Assembly (NCBI GenBank): GCA_034399355.1
Contig: JAXMMT010000009.1
Coordinates: 124,001-188,000, forward strand
Source of the DNA: UBA2279 sp034399355
Lineage (GTDB): Bacteria; Actinomycetota; Coriobacteriia; Anaerosomatales; Anaerosomataceae
Length of the DNA stretch: 64,000 nt
Direction: 5' to 3'
Part shown: positions 18,939 through 27,768 of the stretch, piece after piece
Numbering within the stretch: position 1 is the first letter of the stretch
How the letters are laid out: each line of letters opens with the position of its first letter
Notes under the pieces: model-generated
What the model saw: only the letters and a program-made list of their open reading frames with translations
Told to the model about the DNA's origin: nothing
The model's database searches: none
Position numbers and translations under genes: made by a program

Positions 18939-20666
18939 CTACGCGAGAGCTCCCCGCGCCTTGGCGACAAGAGCTGCGATGTGAGCCGCCGCTTCGTGCA
19001 CCCGAAGGGTCTCCCGCTGTCCCGTTTCGCGGATCTTTAGTTCGACGATACCCTCGGCCACGCCACGCTTTCCAACGACTACCTGAAACGGCCAGCCGAT
19101 AAGGTCAGCGTCGGCGAACTTCACGCCCGCTCGCTCGTCTCGGTCGTCAATCACTGTCTCCACGCCGAGAGCGGCTAATTCGTGCCAGATGCTTTCGGCA
19201 ATTGGCCAGACCGTGTCGTCCCCGACCGTGAGGGGGATGACCGCCACCTCGAGGGGGGCGACCGACACAGGCCAGGCGATGCCGTTCGCGTCGTTGTGCT
19301 GCTCGATCACCGCAGCAAGCGAGCGGCTGATACCGACGCCGTAGCAGCCCATGAGGAACGGCTGCTCGTCACCGTTTTCGTCAGCATAGGTCGCGCTCAT
19401 GGACTCCGAGTACTTCGTGCCGAGTTGGAAAACCTGGCTGACCTCGATGCCTCGCGCGGTCTTGAGGGTGCCGTCACAGAGCGGGCAGCCGTCACCCGGC
19501 TCGGCCAACACCAGATCCGCCCAAAGCGCTACTTCGAAGTCCCGGCCGGGCATGGCGCCGAAGAAGTGATAGTCGTTCATGTTCGAACCGACGCCCCAGG
19601 CCACCGTGTCGCGCAAGGATTCGTCCGCGACGACACGTGTGTCAGCCGGTGGGCTGACGGGGCCAAGCGAGCCCTTGGGGATGCCATAAGCTTGGAAGTC
19701 GGCTTCTTCGAGGAGCTGTACGCCGGGCACAGCGTTGTCCGCTTTGACGGGGTTGAGTTCGCGGTCACCGGGGACACAGAAGAAGACGAGCCTGCCCTCG
19801 GGTGTCTTCCCGGCCATGGTCTTCACGGTGTCGTGCTCAGCCATGTCGAACGCTTCGGCGAGGTCAGCAATCGTCCGAAGGTTTGGTGTGTGGACCTTCT
19901 CCAACGGGACGGGCCCGGTGACAGCGGGGTCGCGTGGAATGACCGTACGTGCCGCCTCCATGTTGGCAGCCCAGCCACAGTCGCAATAGACGAGTTCGGC
20001 TTCGCCGTTCTCGGCAAGCGCCATGAACTCAGTCGTAACCTTCCCGCCGATCTGGCCGGAGTCGGCGTCTACAGGACGATAGTCAAGCCCAAGGCGCTCA
20101 CAGATGCGACCGTAGGCGCGAGCCATCTCATCGTAGTGGACCTGCAGTGACTCCTGGGTCGCGTGGAAGCTGTATGCGTCCTTCATAATGAACTCGCGAC
20201 CGCGGAGAAGCCCGAAGCGGGGACGGACCTCGTCTCGGAACTTGACCTGGATCTGGTAGAGAGAGAGCGGGAGATCACGGTAGGACCGTAACTCGTGACG
20301 CACGGTCGCCGTGATGATCTCCTCATGCGTCGGGCCGAGGCAGAACTCTCGGCCGTGACGATCATTCAGTCTCATGAGCTCAGGGCCGTAGTCGCTCCAG
20401 CGCCCGGATTCATGCCAGAGCTCAGCTGGCTGAACCGCGGGCATCATCATCTCCTGACTGCCGATGGCGTCCATTTCCTCACGGACGATCTGCTCGATCT
20501 TGTGAAGCGAGCGCCATCCGAGAGGCAGGAACGTGTAGATGCCAGCGGCTGCCCGGCGAATCATCCCGGCACGCAAGAGAAGGCGGTGCGAGGCGATCTC
20601 GGCCTCTGCGGGGTCTTCTTTCAGCGTCGGGACGTAGAGCTCGGACATCTTGAGAGCGACTGCCAT
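18939..20666 (-). CDS. proS: Prolyl-tRNA synthetase, bacterial type with editing insertion
   Basis: ProS charges tRNA-Pro and hydrolyses mis-made Ala-tRNA-Pro. The 575 residues show class II motifs: RPRFGLLRGREFIMKDAYSF for motif 2, the GPTHEEI segment, and the C-terminal anticodon-binding domain. The insertion domain between motifs 2 and 3 (about 220-400) marks the bacterial editing type. The start at 20666 is an ATG behind AAGGAG at 6 bases. The gene is the last one before the rimP promoter, as in Bacillus. Confidence 0.97.
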   Translation of the reverse strand: MAVALKMSELYVPTLKEDPAEAEIASHRLLLRAGMIRRAAAGIYTFLPLGWRSLHKIEQIVREEMDAIGSQEMMMPAVQPAELWHESGRWSDYGPELMRLNDRHGREFCLGPTHEEIITATVRHELRSYRDLPLSLYQIQVKFRDEVRPRFGLLRGREFIMKDAYSFHATQESLQVHYDEMARAYGRICERLGLDYRPVDADSGQIGGKVTTEFMALAENGEAELVYCDCGWAANMEAARTVIPRDPAVTGPVPLEKVHTPNLRTIADLAEAFDMAEHDTVKTMAGKTPEGRLVFFCVPGDRELNPVKADNAVPGVQLLEEADFQAYGIPKGSLGPVSPPADTRVVADESLRDTVAWGVGSNMNDYHFFGAMPGRDFEVALWADLVLAEPGDGCPLCDGTLKTARGIEVSQVFQLGTKYSESMSATYADENGDEQPFLMGCYGVGISRSLAAVIEQHNDANGIAWPVSVAPLEVAVIPLTVGDDTVWPIAESIWHELAALGVETVIDDRDERAGVKFADADLIGWPFQVVVGKRGVAEGIVELKIRETGQRETLRVHEAAAHIAALVAKARGALA

Positions 20667-20683
20667 CGGTTCTCCTTGCGGTA

Positions 20684-20720
20684 GTCTGGCGGGCGCCGAC
20701 TACGCCGACGCCCGCCAGAC
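20684..20720 (-). terminator. 12-bp GC hairpin between the small Rossmann gene and proS
   Basis: Perfect arms (20684-20695 and 20709-20720) of sequence GTCTGGCGGGCG and its complement surround a 13-base loop. It lies 16 bases after the stop of the small Rossmann gene and about 10 bases before the proS ribosome site, with no T tract. It could partly terminate or stabilise the upstream message. Confidence 0.6.
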
Positions 20721-20736
20721 GTTCGGTGCGGTTGCT

Positions 20737-21129
20737 CTATCCGATGCCCTCATCGTTAGGGTGATAGGCCCTGATGAGTGTGTCGGCGTTGGCTGACAGG
20801 CTCATGAGCACTCGGGCGATGAGGTCATGCACGATCAGGGTGTGGCGGTTGCCCTGGGCAACGAAAGCATCTTTGAGCGCAGGCTTGACCGCAGGATCGC
20901 CGCTGACCTCGATGATGAGGTCTATCTCGTCGCCTTTGGCCGCGAGCACATCAGCGTTCTCGGTGTAGAAGATGCCGTTCGCGCGCGCGAGATTCGCGCC
21001 GGGGCTGTTGGGGTCTGCGTCAGCAACGCCAGCGACCTCGATGAACGGGCGCTTGAGGAAGTCCTCGAGCAGGGGCATGCCGGTACGTCCTCCGCCGACA
21101 ATCGCTATGCGCACCTTGTCCTGGGCCAT
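20737..21129 (-). CDS. Small stand-alone NAD(P)-binding Rossmann protein, function unknown
   Basis: The 130-residue product is little more than one Rossmann fold: VRIAIVGGGRTGMPLLEDF at the N-terminus gives a GxGxxG-type nucleotide loop, followed by EVAGVADADPNSPGA, where the Asp would contact the ribose. The middle segment EIDLIIEVSGDPAVK resembles the N-terminal domain of homoserine dehydrogenase and similar oxidoreductases, but no catalytic domain follows. The ATG at 21129 has GAGGTGA just upstream. It lies between ispG and proS, within the operon. A binding or redox-sensing role is possible; I do not recognise a characterised family. Confidence 0.7.
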   Translation of the reverse strand: MAQDKVRIAIVGGGRTGMPLLEDFLKRPFIEVAGVADADPNSPGANLARANGIFYTENADVLAAKGDEIDLIIEVSGDPAVKPALKDAFVAQGNRHTLIVHDLIARVLMSLSANADTLIRAYHPNDEGIG

Positions 21130-21203
21130 GATCTCACCTCTCGTCGATACGGGTCCACGTACGGTAAGCACGATACCAGGAGTACACGCGCGCCGCTACG
21201 AAG

Positions 21204-22265
21204 TTAGGGCCGTTGCAGGCTGGCGATCTCGTCCATGAGCGCAGAGACGATGTCGTTCTCGGCGACCTTCCTGACAGGCTCTCCCTTGCGGAAGATGAGG
21301 CCCACGCCTTTACCGGCCGCCACGCCGATGTCGGCATCGCGTGCCTCCCCGGGGCCGTTGACGATGCAGCCCATCACCGCGACCTTGACCGGTGTCTTGA
21401 TGCTGCGAAGTCGTCGTTCGATCTCCTGAGCGATCGGTACGAGGTCAACCTGGCAGCGACCACATGTGGGACATGAGATGAGCTCCGGTCCGCGACGGCG
21501 GATGTCGAGCGCCGCGAGTATCTCCCATCCGACGCGCACCTCCTCGACGGGGTCTGCGGTCAGGGAGACCCGCAACGTGTCGCCGATGCCGTCTGAGAGC
21601 AGCGCTCCCAGCCCCACCGATGACTTGACGGTTCCCGAGAAGGATGTTCCTGCCTCGGTCACACCGATGTGCAGGGGGTACGGAAGTGCGTCGGCCAAAG
21701 CGCGATAGGCATCTATCGTAGCGTTGACGGATGAGGCTTTGGCGGACACGACGATGTCGGTGAAACCGCGGTGCTCGAAGTGAGTGCAGAACGCAACGGC
21801 GCTTGCGACGAGCTTCTCGGCGAGCGGCCAGTCCTTGTCGTGGTACTCGTCGGCCAGGGAACCGGCGTTCACGCCTATGCGAATCGGGATCCCCGCTTCA
21901 CCCGCCGCGTCTATCACAGCATCCACCCGCTCGGTCGCACCGATGTTTCCGGGGTTGATGCGCAGCTTTGCCGCGCCCCGGTGTGCAGCCTCGATAGCGA
22001 GGCGATGATCGAAGTGTATGTCCGCGATGACCGGTAGCGGAGACTGGGCGCAGATGCGCTCGAACCCGTCGAGAGCGTCGGCATGCGGAATGGCGATTCG
22101 CACGATCTCACAACCGACGTCCGCCAGACGAGTGATTTGCGCGAGCGTCGCTTCGGCGTCGCGGGTGTCTGTATTGGTCATCGATTGCACCGTCACCGGC
22201 GCGTCAGCCCCGATGGCGACGCTGCCGACGAGCACCTGACGAGTCTGACGACGTGGTGCGACCAA
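21204..22265 (-). CDS. ispG: 4-hydroxy-3-methylbut-2-en-1-yl diphosphate synthase IspG (GcpE)
   Basis: IspG is the [4Fe-4S] enzyme of the penultimate MEP-pathway step. The VTVQSMTNTDT motif is near the N-terminus, and the cluster cysteines are in CPTCGRC and GCIVNGPGEA near the C-terminus. The most likely start is TTG at 22265, just behind AGGGGAG, giving 353 residues; the open frame continues upstream into rseP, and the spacing of the ribosome site is tight, so the start is uncertain by a few codons. With dxr two genes upstream it forms a MEP-pathway group, as in many Gram-positives. Confidence 0.94.
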   Translation of the reverse strand: MVAPRRQTRQVLVGSVAIGADAPVTVQSMTNTDTRDAEATLAQITRLADVGCEIVRIAIPHADALDGFERICAQSPLPVIADIHFDHRLAIEAAHRGAAKLRINPGNIGATERVDAVIDAAGEAGIPIRIGVNAGSLADEYHDKDWPLAEKLVASAVAFCTHFEHRGFTDIVVSAKASSVNATIDAYRALADALPYPLHIGVTEAGTSFSGTVKSSVGLGALLSDGIGDTLRVSLTADPVEEVRVGWEILAALDIRRRGPELISCPTCGRCQVDLVPIAQEIERRLRSIKTPVKVAVMGCIVNGPGEARDADIGVAAGKGVGLIFRKGEPVRKVAENDIVSALMDEIASLQRP

Positions 22266-22281
22266 CGCTCCCCTGCTTTCG

Positions 22282-23529
22282 CTATCCGACCAGGCGCATG
22301 ACATCAGCGTACATGATGTAGCCGATGAACGAGAACAGCAGCATCGCACCCGCCGCACTCAGGCCAAGCGAGAACGAGCGGCTGAGCGGGCGGCCGATAG
22401 CGCGTTCGAGTATCTCGACGGCGATCTTGCCTCCGTCGAGCGGCGGTATCGGTAGGATGTTCAGCGCACCGAGCGAGAGCGAGAGAAGCGCGATGAGGAA
22501 GGCGTAATCAAGGGGACTGGTGGTCGCAGCCTCGGCCGCCATGATCGAGATGCCGACGATGCCCGCTGACTGCCCGACGCTCTGTTGGAAGGTCGAGGGC
22601 TGGAAGAAGCCGACTATCGCCTTGAAGACCAGACCGACGTAGCCGAGTGATTCACGGAATGCGCCGGTCACCGACAGGTCGACATGCGTCCAAGTGGGCG
22701 CCACGCCGAGGTAAGCACGGCCTTCCTTCTCGGCCAGTGTCACATTGAACGTGAGCGCCGCCGAGTCACGCTCCACGGCGAGGTGTACGAGTGTACCGGG
22801 CTCGTAGGAGGACACCATCTCACTGAAGGTCTGCCACGAGTCGACAGCGGCATCGTCTATCGCGACGAGCGTGTCACCGACCCGCAGATTGATTGAGGCG
22901 GCCGGTGTGTCCGGGACGACCTCTGAGATCACCGGTGTCGCCGTGTAGAAGCCCCACACGGCGAGGACCACCGTGAACGTGAGAACCGCAGCGATTATGT
23001 TGACCGCGACGCCTGCGACGAGCACGGTGATGCGCTTCCACGTCTTGGCGCCGCGGTAGGTTATGGCGCGAGCTGCCGAGAGGAGTTCCTGCTCGTCGGT
23101 GTCTGCGGTCGCTTCGTGGAGCGGGACGTACGAGACGTCGTCGTCTTGCGAGGCCTCGATGGCGCCCCAGTCTGCGAGCGTCGCGAGAAGCGCGGACGCT
23201 CGATCCCGGTCCACGGCGATCATGCGTGAAAGCGATGCGGCATCGGCTCGGCCCACAACGGAGATGGCCTTCAGCGCGGGGCCGAGTAGCTCATCTTCCG
23301 GCCCGGGTTCCATGCCCGCGATGCGGACATAGCCGCCGAGTGGTATGGCGGTGACGCCCCAGGTCATGTTCTTGGTCTTTATGCGCAAGGCTGGTCCGGG
23401 GAGACCGATCATGAACTCGTGAACCTTGATCTTGAAGGCCCGTGCGGCGAGGAAGTGCCCGCTCTCGTGCAAGATGACGAGGATCGAGAACGTCACGATG
23501 CCCCAGAAAACCGTCGTCAGAACTGTCAT
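22282..23529 (-). CDS. rseP: Site-2 protease RseP with a winged-helix-like insertion
   Basis: RseP-type membrane metalloproteases cut transmembrane regulators such as anti-sigma factors. The 415 residues have HESGH at 21-25 in the first membrane segment, a PDZ domain (about 205-290) and the second zinc motif NILPIPPLDGG from residue 357. Between the first and second membrane segments (about 80-150) there is an extra block, ADAASLSRMIAV...ALLATLADWGAIE, that reads like a winged helix-turn-helix followed by an acidic wing. In ordinary family members this cytosolic loop is much shorter. The start is ATG at 23529; the stop is followed by ispG. Confidence 0.93.
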   Translation of the reverse strand: MTVLTTVFWGIVTFSILVILHESGHFLAARAFKIKVHEFMIGLPGPALRIKTKNMTWGVTAIPLGGYVRIAGMEPGPEDELLGPALKAISVVGRADAASLSRMIAVDRDRASALLATLADWGAIEASQDDDVSYVPLHEATADTDEQELLSAARAITYRGAKTWKRITVLVAGVAVNIIAAVLTFTVVLAVWGFYTATPVISEVVPDTPAASINLRVGDTLVAIDDAAVDSWQTFSEMVSSYEPGTLVHLAVERDSAALTFNVTLAEKEGRAYLGVAPTWTHVDLSVTGAFRESLGYVGLVFKAIVGFFQPSTFQQSVGQSAGIVGISIMAAEAATTSPLDYAFLIALLSLSLGALNILPIPPLDGGKIAVEILERAIGRPLSRSFSLGLSAAGAMLLFSFIGYIMYADVMRLVG

Positions 23530-23614
23530 GGCACCATCCGAATCATGAGAACACTCTCTTTGGAAGTGGATTCCCTTTCAGGCCGATGGAGCAAAGTGCG
23601 CACCACCCGGAAGG

Positions 23615-24763
23615 CTAGAGCAGGTTTGCGGCTACTTGCCTGGCCCACCTGTCGGTCGCCTCGACCTGCTCAACGCTCTCGAGACTCTCAACAACATGTC
23701 GTTGCATAACGGCCTCGACCACGCGGGGGATGTCGAGGAAGCCGACTCGGTGGTCAAGGAACGCCGCGACGACGGTCTCGTTCGCTGCGTTCATGACGGC
23801 CGGCATGGTCCCCCCCGCACGACCTGCTTCAAGCGCGAGAGCCAGGCAAGGGAACGCCGCGTGGTCGGGATCCTCGAAGTCAAGGCGGCCCATATCGGCG
23901 AAGTCGACCGGCGGCAGAGGCGCCTCCCAACGCTCGGGATAGCTGAAGGCGTACTGGATCGGGATGCGCATGTCGGTCGCCCCAAGATGCGCTTTTACTG
24001 AGCCGTCGGTGAACTCGACCATCGAGTGCACGCATGATTGCGGATGTACCACGATCCGTATGCGCTCGTACGACACACTAAAGAGATGATGTGCCTCGAT
24101 GGCCTCGAGGCCCTTGTTCATGAGCGTGGCCGAGTCGATAGTGATTTTTGGCCCCATTGTCCACCGCGGATGTGCGAGCGCTTGCTCGACCGTGACATCC
24201 GCGAGCTCTTCGAGCGAGCGTCCGCGGAAAGGACCGCCCGAGGCCGTGAGCCAGATGCGAGAGAGGTCAGCCGGTCGCTCGCCGATCAGGCACTGGTAGA
24301 TGGCGGAATGCTCGCTATCGACGGGAAGCAGCTCTCCTCGTGACGCAAGTCGCGTGACGAGTTCACCGCCGACGACGAGAGACTCCTTGTTGGCCAGCGC
24401 GAGACGTTTGCCGGCGGTCAGGGCGGCGATAGAAGAGCGTAGCCCTGCCGCTCCCACAAGAGCATTCAGGACAGTGTCGGCGGTCTCGAGCGACGCCAGT
24501 GCAACGACCGCTTGTGGGCCCGTGCCGACAGCGATGCCGGACCCATCGAGAAGGGAACGGGCACGTGCTGCCGCGGCAGGGTCTCCGAGCGCGACGCACG
24601 GGACATTGAAGCTACGGGCTTGCTCCGCGAGCAGCTCCGCGTTGCTGTGTGCAGCAAGCGCTACGACCTCGACGTGGCCAGGGAACCGCTGAGCGACCAT
24701 GAGCGCCTGCCGCCCTATGGATCCGGTGGACCCGAGTATGGCTACGCGCAAGCGGTCGCTCAT
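23615..24763 (-). CDS. dxr: 1-deoxy-D-xylulose 5-phosphate reductoisomerase Dxr
   Basis: Dxr makes methylerythritol phosphate, the first committed MEP-pathway step. The 382 residues begin with an NADPH loop, AILGSTGSIG; ANKESLV and the metal-binding DSEHSA and LASGGPF-like motifs are present. The ATG at 24763 overlaps the cdsA stop (ATGA) with GGAGGT five bases before it; a longer open frame that runs through cdsA is a shadow. An 85-base spacer to rseP upstream end shows no clear signal. Confidence 0.97.
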   Translation of the reverse strand: MSDRLRVAILGSTGSIGRQALMVAQRFPGHVEVVALAAHSNAELLAEQARSFNVPCVALGDPAAAARARSLLDGSGIAVGTGPQAVVALASLETADTVLNALVGAAGLRSSIAALTAGKRLALANKESLVVGGELVTRLASRGELLPVDSEHSAIYQCLIGERPADLSRIWLTASGGPFRGRSLEELADVTVEQALAHPRWTMGPKITIDSATLMNKGLEAIEAHHLFSVSYERIRIVVHPQSCVHSMVEFTDGSVKAHLGATDMRIPIQYAFSYPERWEAPLPPVDFADMGRLDFEDPDHAAFPCLALALEAGRAGGTMPAVMNAANETVVAAFLDHRVGFLDIPRVVEAVMQRHVVESLESVEQVEATDRWARQVAANLL

Positions 24764-25605
24764 GAGGGACCTCCGACCGTCGCGCCGCCAAAGAGCAGCA
24801 TGTAGTAGGTGACGATCGAGACAAGCGTCAGGCTGTCGAACCGGTCGAGGAAACCTCCGTGGCCGGGAAGGCCTTTGCCGGAGTCTTTCACGCCCGCCTC
24901 GCGTTTGAGTCTGGACTCTGCCAGGTCGCCGACCACGGCCGCAGCCGAGGCGGTGATGCCGATCATGATGTGGCTGCCAAGCGATAGACCGGTGGACGCA
25001 AGGAAGTAGACCGCTACCCAGACTCCGATCGTGAATACCGTGCCGGCGATGAAGCCTTCCCACGACTTGTTCGGGGATATCCTCGGAGCCATCTTGTGGC
25101 GACCGATAGCGGATCCGACAAGATATGCGAAGCTGTCGTTCGCCCAGACGCTGATGATCGTGGCAAGAGCCAGTTCCGTCCCAGCGTCCAGCTGGCGAAT
25201 CAGCACGAAGTGCGAAAGCGTGAAGCCGACGTACACGGCTCCGAAGACAGTGATTGCCGTGTCCATCGCCCGTACCTGACGAAACATCAGGTGCCATAGC
25301 AAGGAGGCGATGATCAACGCGCTCACTACTGCGGTTAGCCCGAAGTTACCGTACACGGCAGCGGCGAAGGGCATCGCCGCCACTGCTGCCCAGCCGAACA
25401 GCTCGTTGGGAAGCCTGCGCTCACGGCGAGACAGCGCGTAGAACTCCGCCACGGCCAGAGACGCGACGACCGAGATCACGACGGCGAGACCGATGTATTT
25501 GCCGAAGAGAATCGCGCCAAGGAAGGCGACGCCAAGGAGTCCTGCCGTGGTCGTGCGCACCACCAGCGCCGAGAGGCCATGCTCCTGCTTCAGAGGTGAA
25601 ACCAT
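24760..25605 (-). CDS. cdsA: Phosphatidate cytidylyltransferase CdsA
   Basis: CdsA makes CDP-diacylglycerol, the precursor of all phospholipids. The protein has 281 residues with about seven membrane segments. The family signature SRLKREAGVKDSGKGLPGHGG continues into DRFD near the C-terminus (about 235-262). ATG at 25605 shares a base with the uppS stop (TGATG). The uppS-cdsA-dxr-rseP order is the classic arrangement. Confidence 0.97.
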   Translation of the reverse strand: MVSPLKQEHGLSALVVRTTTAGLLGVAFLGAILFGKYIGLAVVISVVASLAVAEFYALSRRERRLPNELFGWAAVAAMPFAAAVYGNFGLTAVVSALIIASLLWHLMFRQVRAMDTAITVFGAVYVGFTLSHFVLIRQLDAGTELALATIISVWANDSFAYLVGSAIGRHKMAPRISPNKSWEGFIAGTVFTIGVWVAVYFLASTGLSLGSHIMIGITASAAAVVGDLAESRLKREAGVKDSGKGLPGHGGFLDRFDSLTLVSIVTYYMLLFGGATVGGPS

Positions 25606-26381
25606 CAGCTTCCCCCGAACCGGCGTGTACGTTTTTGGAAGTCGACGACCGCGCGCAGCAGGTCATAGCGCTTGAAGTCGGGCCACAAGACCGAGGTGAC
25701 CCAAAGCTCGCTGTAGGCAATCTGCCACAAGAGGAAATTGGAGATCCGCATCTCCCCGCTGGTGCGTATCACGAGATCGGGATCCGGCAAGCCAGCGGTG
25801 TACAGCTTTCCAGAGATAGTGTCTTCATCGATGGTGTCGCAGTCGAGGATTCCGGACGCGACATCGCTCGCTATCTCTTTAGCTGCGTCCACCAGCTCGG
25901 TGCGACCGCCGTAGTTGAGGGCGACCACGAGTGTCAACACGTCGTTTTCAGCGGTGCGTTTCTCAGTGCGCTGAAAAGCCTGCATTGTCTGCTCGGGCAT
26001 CTCCTCGGAGCGTCCGATGACCTTTACACGGACGCGCTGTTTTTGGAGGTTGTCGAGCTCGCGTTCCAGCACCTCGACGAAGAGACTCATGAGGCCGTGC
26101 ACCTCATCGGTGGGACGACGCCAATTCTCCGAGCTGAAGGAGTAGATGGTCAGGTATGGGATGCCGAGTTCTATTGACGCCGCGATTACTTCACGAATCG
26201 CCTTGGCGCCGGCGCGGTGTCCCGCGATGCGCGGTAGGCCGCGCCGAGACGCCCATCGTCCGTTGCCGTCCATGATGATCGCGACATGTCTGGGGACGCA
26301 GGCAACGTCGAGTTGGGCGAGCAGCGCGCGCTCCCGCTTCGATGAGAAGAACTTCTGGCGTGAAAGCGATGAAGGGGTCAC
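25605..26381 (-). CDS. uppS: Undecaprenyl diphosphate synthase UppS
   Basis: This cis-prenyltransferase elongates farnesyl diphosphate to C55 lipid carrier. The 258 residues contain the catalytic IIMDGNGRWA motif, the HRAG segment and the C-terminal RTSGEMRISNFLLWQ. The start is GTG at 26381, with GGAGGT from the end of frr about ten bases upstream. It is adjacent to frr and overlaps cdsA by one base. Its lipid product is recycled by UppP at the left end of the window. Confidence 0.97.
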   Translation of the reverse strand: MTPSSLSRQKFFSSKRERALLAQLDVACVPRHVAIIMDGNGRWASRRGLPRIAGHRAGAKAIREVIAASIELGIPYLTIYSFSSENWRRPTDEVHGLMSLFVEVLERELDNLQKQRVRVKVIGRSEEMPEQTMQAFQRTEKRTAENDVLTLVVALNYGGRTELVDAAKEIASDVASGILDCDTIDEDTISGKLYTAGLPDPDLVIRTSGEMRISNFLLWQIAYSELWVTSVLWPDFKRYDLLRAVVDFQKRTRRFGGS

Positions 26382-26387
26382 GGAGCG

Positions 26388-26945
26388 TCAGACCTCCATG
26401 ATCTCCTGCTCTTTGCGCTTGAGCATCTCGTCGATGTCTACGATGTGGGTATCGGTCATCTTTTGCACGTCAGTTTCGAGGCGGTGCAGGTCGTCCTGGG
26501 AGATCTCGTGTTCTTTCTCCTGGCGCTTGAAGAAGTCGTTGGTGTCACGACGTATGTTGCGTACGGCGACGCGGGCCTCCTCGGCGTAGTGCTTGCACAG
26601 CTTCGCGAGTTCCTTGCGTCGCTCCTCGGTCAGAGGGGGGAAAGGTACGCGTATGACGTTGCCGTCATTACTCGGGTTGAGACCGAGGTCCGAGGCGAGA
26701 ATCGCCTTCTCGATCGCACCCATCACGGTCTTGTCGTAGGGGCTGATAGTGAGTAGTTGCGGCTCAGGCGAACTGACGCCGGCGATTTGAAGCAGTGGTG
26801 TGGGCACACCGTAGTACTCGATGGTTATCTTCTCGAAGATAGAGCCTGATGCCCGGCCAGTACGGACACTTGCGAATTCATGGCCGAGTGCGGCAACAGC
26901 TTTCGCCATGCGGCCCTTCGCGTCAGCGAGATTGTGCTCGGTCAT
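26388..26945 (-). CDS. frr: Ribosome recycling factor
   Basis: RRF splits post-termination ribosomes together with EF-G. At 185 residues it has the standard two-domain length, with the conserved VRTGRAS segment and the VIRVPFPPLTEERR motif. The start is ATG at 26945, sharing one base with the pyrH stop (TGATG), and GGAGGT lies six bases upstream inside the end of pyrH. Translation is therefore coupled to pyrH. Confidence 0.98.
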   Translation of the reverse strand: MTEHNLADAKGRMAKAVAALGHEFASVRTGRASGSIFEKITIEYYGVPTPLLQIAGVSSPEPQLLTISPYDKTVMGAIEKAILASDLGLNPSNDGNVIRVPFPPLTEERRKELAKLCKHYAEEARVAVRNIRRDTNDFFKRQEKEHEISQDDLHRLETDVQKMTDTHIVDIDEMLKRKEQEIMEV

Positions 26946-27667
26946 CAGCTACCTCCTCGTACGATGGTGCCGACCTTGTCGCCCTTCAGCGCGCGGACGA
27001 TGTTGCCCTCGCGTTCCATATTGAAGACGATGATTGGCAGGTTGTTATCCATTGAGAGCGATATCGCGGTGCTGTCCATCACCTTCAAGCCACGATTCAA
27101 GACATCGATGTAAGTGAGTTCATCGAACTTGACGGCGTCCGGGTGGGTCATCGGATCAGCGTCGAAGACGCCGTCGACCTTTGTGGCCTTCATGATGCAC
27201 TCGGCGCCGATCTCCAGCGCGCGGAGCGCGGCGGTGGTGTCGGTCGTGAAGTACGGGTTGCCGGTTCCCGCCGCGAATATCGTGACCCTCCCCTTTTCAA
27301 GGTGTCGAATCGCACGGCGACGGATGTACGGTTCGGCGACATCCTGCATCTCGATGGCGCTCATGACACGTGTGAACACGCCCTGCTTCTCGAGTACGTC
27401 CTGGAGCGCGAGAGCGTTCATGACAGTGGCGAGCATCCCGATGTAGTCCGCCTGCGCACGATCCATCCCATTGGCCGACGCCGCGATGCCGCGGAAGATG
27501 TTGCCGCCACCGACGACGATCGCGATTTGCACGCCGTCGTCGTGCACGGTCTTGAGCTGCCGCGCCAGGGCGTCGAGCACCTTGGGATCGATACCGTAAC
27601 CGACGTCGCCCATCAAGGCCTCGCCGGAGAGTTTGAGAAGTACGCGCTCGTAGCGGTAGTCGGCCAT
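26945..27667 (-). CDS. pyrH: Uridylate kinase PyrH
   Basis: PyrH phosphorylates UMP to UDP and is typically activated by GTP and inhibited by UTP. The 240 residues form an amino-acid-kinase fold with LLKLSGEAL, the GGGNIFRG loop and ATKVDGVFDADP. ATG at 27667; the gene follows the strong hairpin after tsf, so the pyrH group may be partly insulated from rpsB-tsf. Confidence 0.98.
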   Translation of the reverse strand: MADYRYERVLLKLSGEALMGDVGYGIDPKVLDALARQLKTVHDDGVQIAIVVGGGNIFRGIAASANGMDRAQADYIGMLATVMNALALQDVLEKQGVFTRVMSAIEMQDVAEPYIRRRAIRHLEKGRVTIFAAGTGNPYFTTDTTAALRALEIGAECIMKATKVDGVFDADPMTHPDAVKFDELTYIDVLNRGLKVMDSTAISLSMDNNLPIIVFNMEREGNIVRALKGDKVGTIVRGGS

Positions 27668-27721
27668 AGTCCTCCCTCGTCGATGACGTATCAGGGCGCC
27701 GAGACCCCGAGCAGCATTCTA

Positions 27722-27759
27722 ATCTAAAGGGGCGGCGCGTGCGCGCCGCCCCTTTAGAT
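27722..27759. terminator. Perfect 18-bp inverted repeat between tsf and pyrH
   Basis: Arms 27722-27739 and 27742-27759 pair perfectly with a 2-base loop, combining a GC core (GGGGCGGCGCG) with AAA/TTT edges, 9 bases after the tsf stop. The transcript side ends CCCCTTTAGATTAG. It is symmetric and could terminate in both directions, although no gene faces it from the other strand. Confidence 0.8.
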
Positions 27760-27768
27760 CGGGAACCG

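Noticed and set aside
18720..18939. T-box leader linked to proS and rimP
   Set aside because: The 219-base gap lacks a recognisable T-box sequence, and the hairpin there lies downstream of proS and belongs to the rimP leader.
23615..25297. 560-residue form of Dxr
   Set aside because: The added 178 residues are the cdsA gene read in another frame; the ATG at 24763 has its own GGAGGT.
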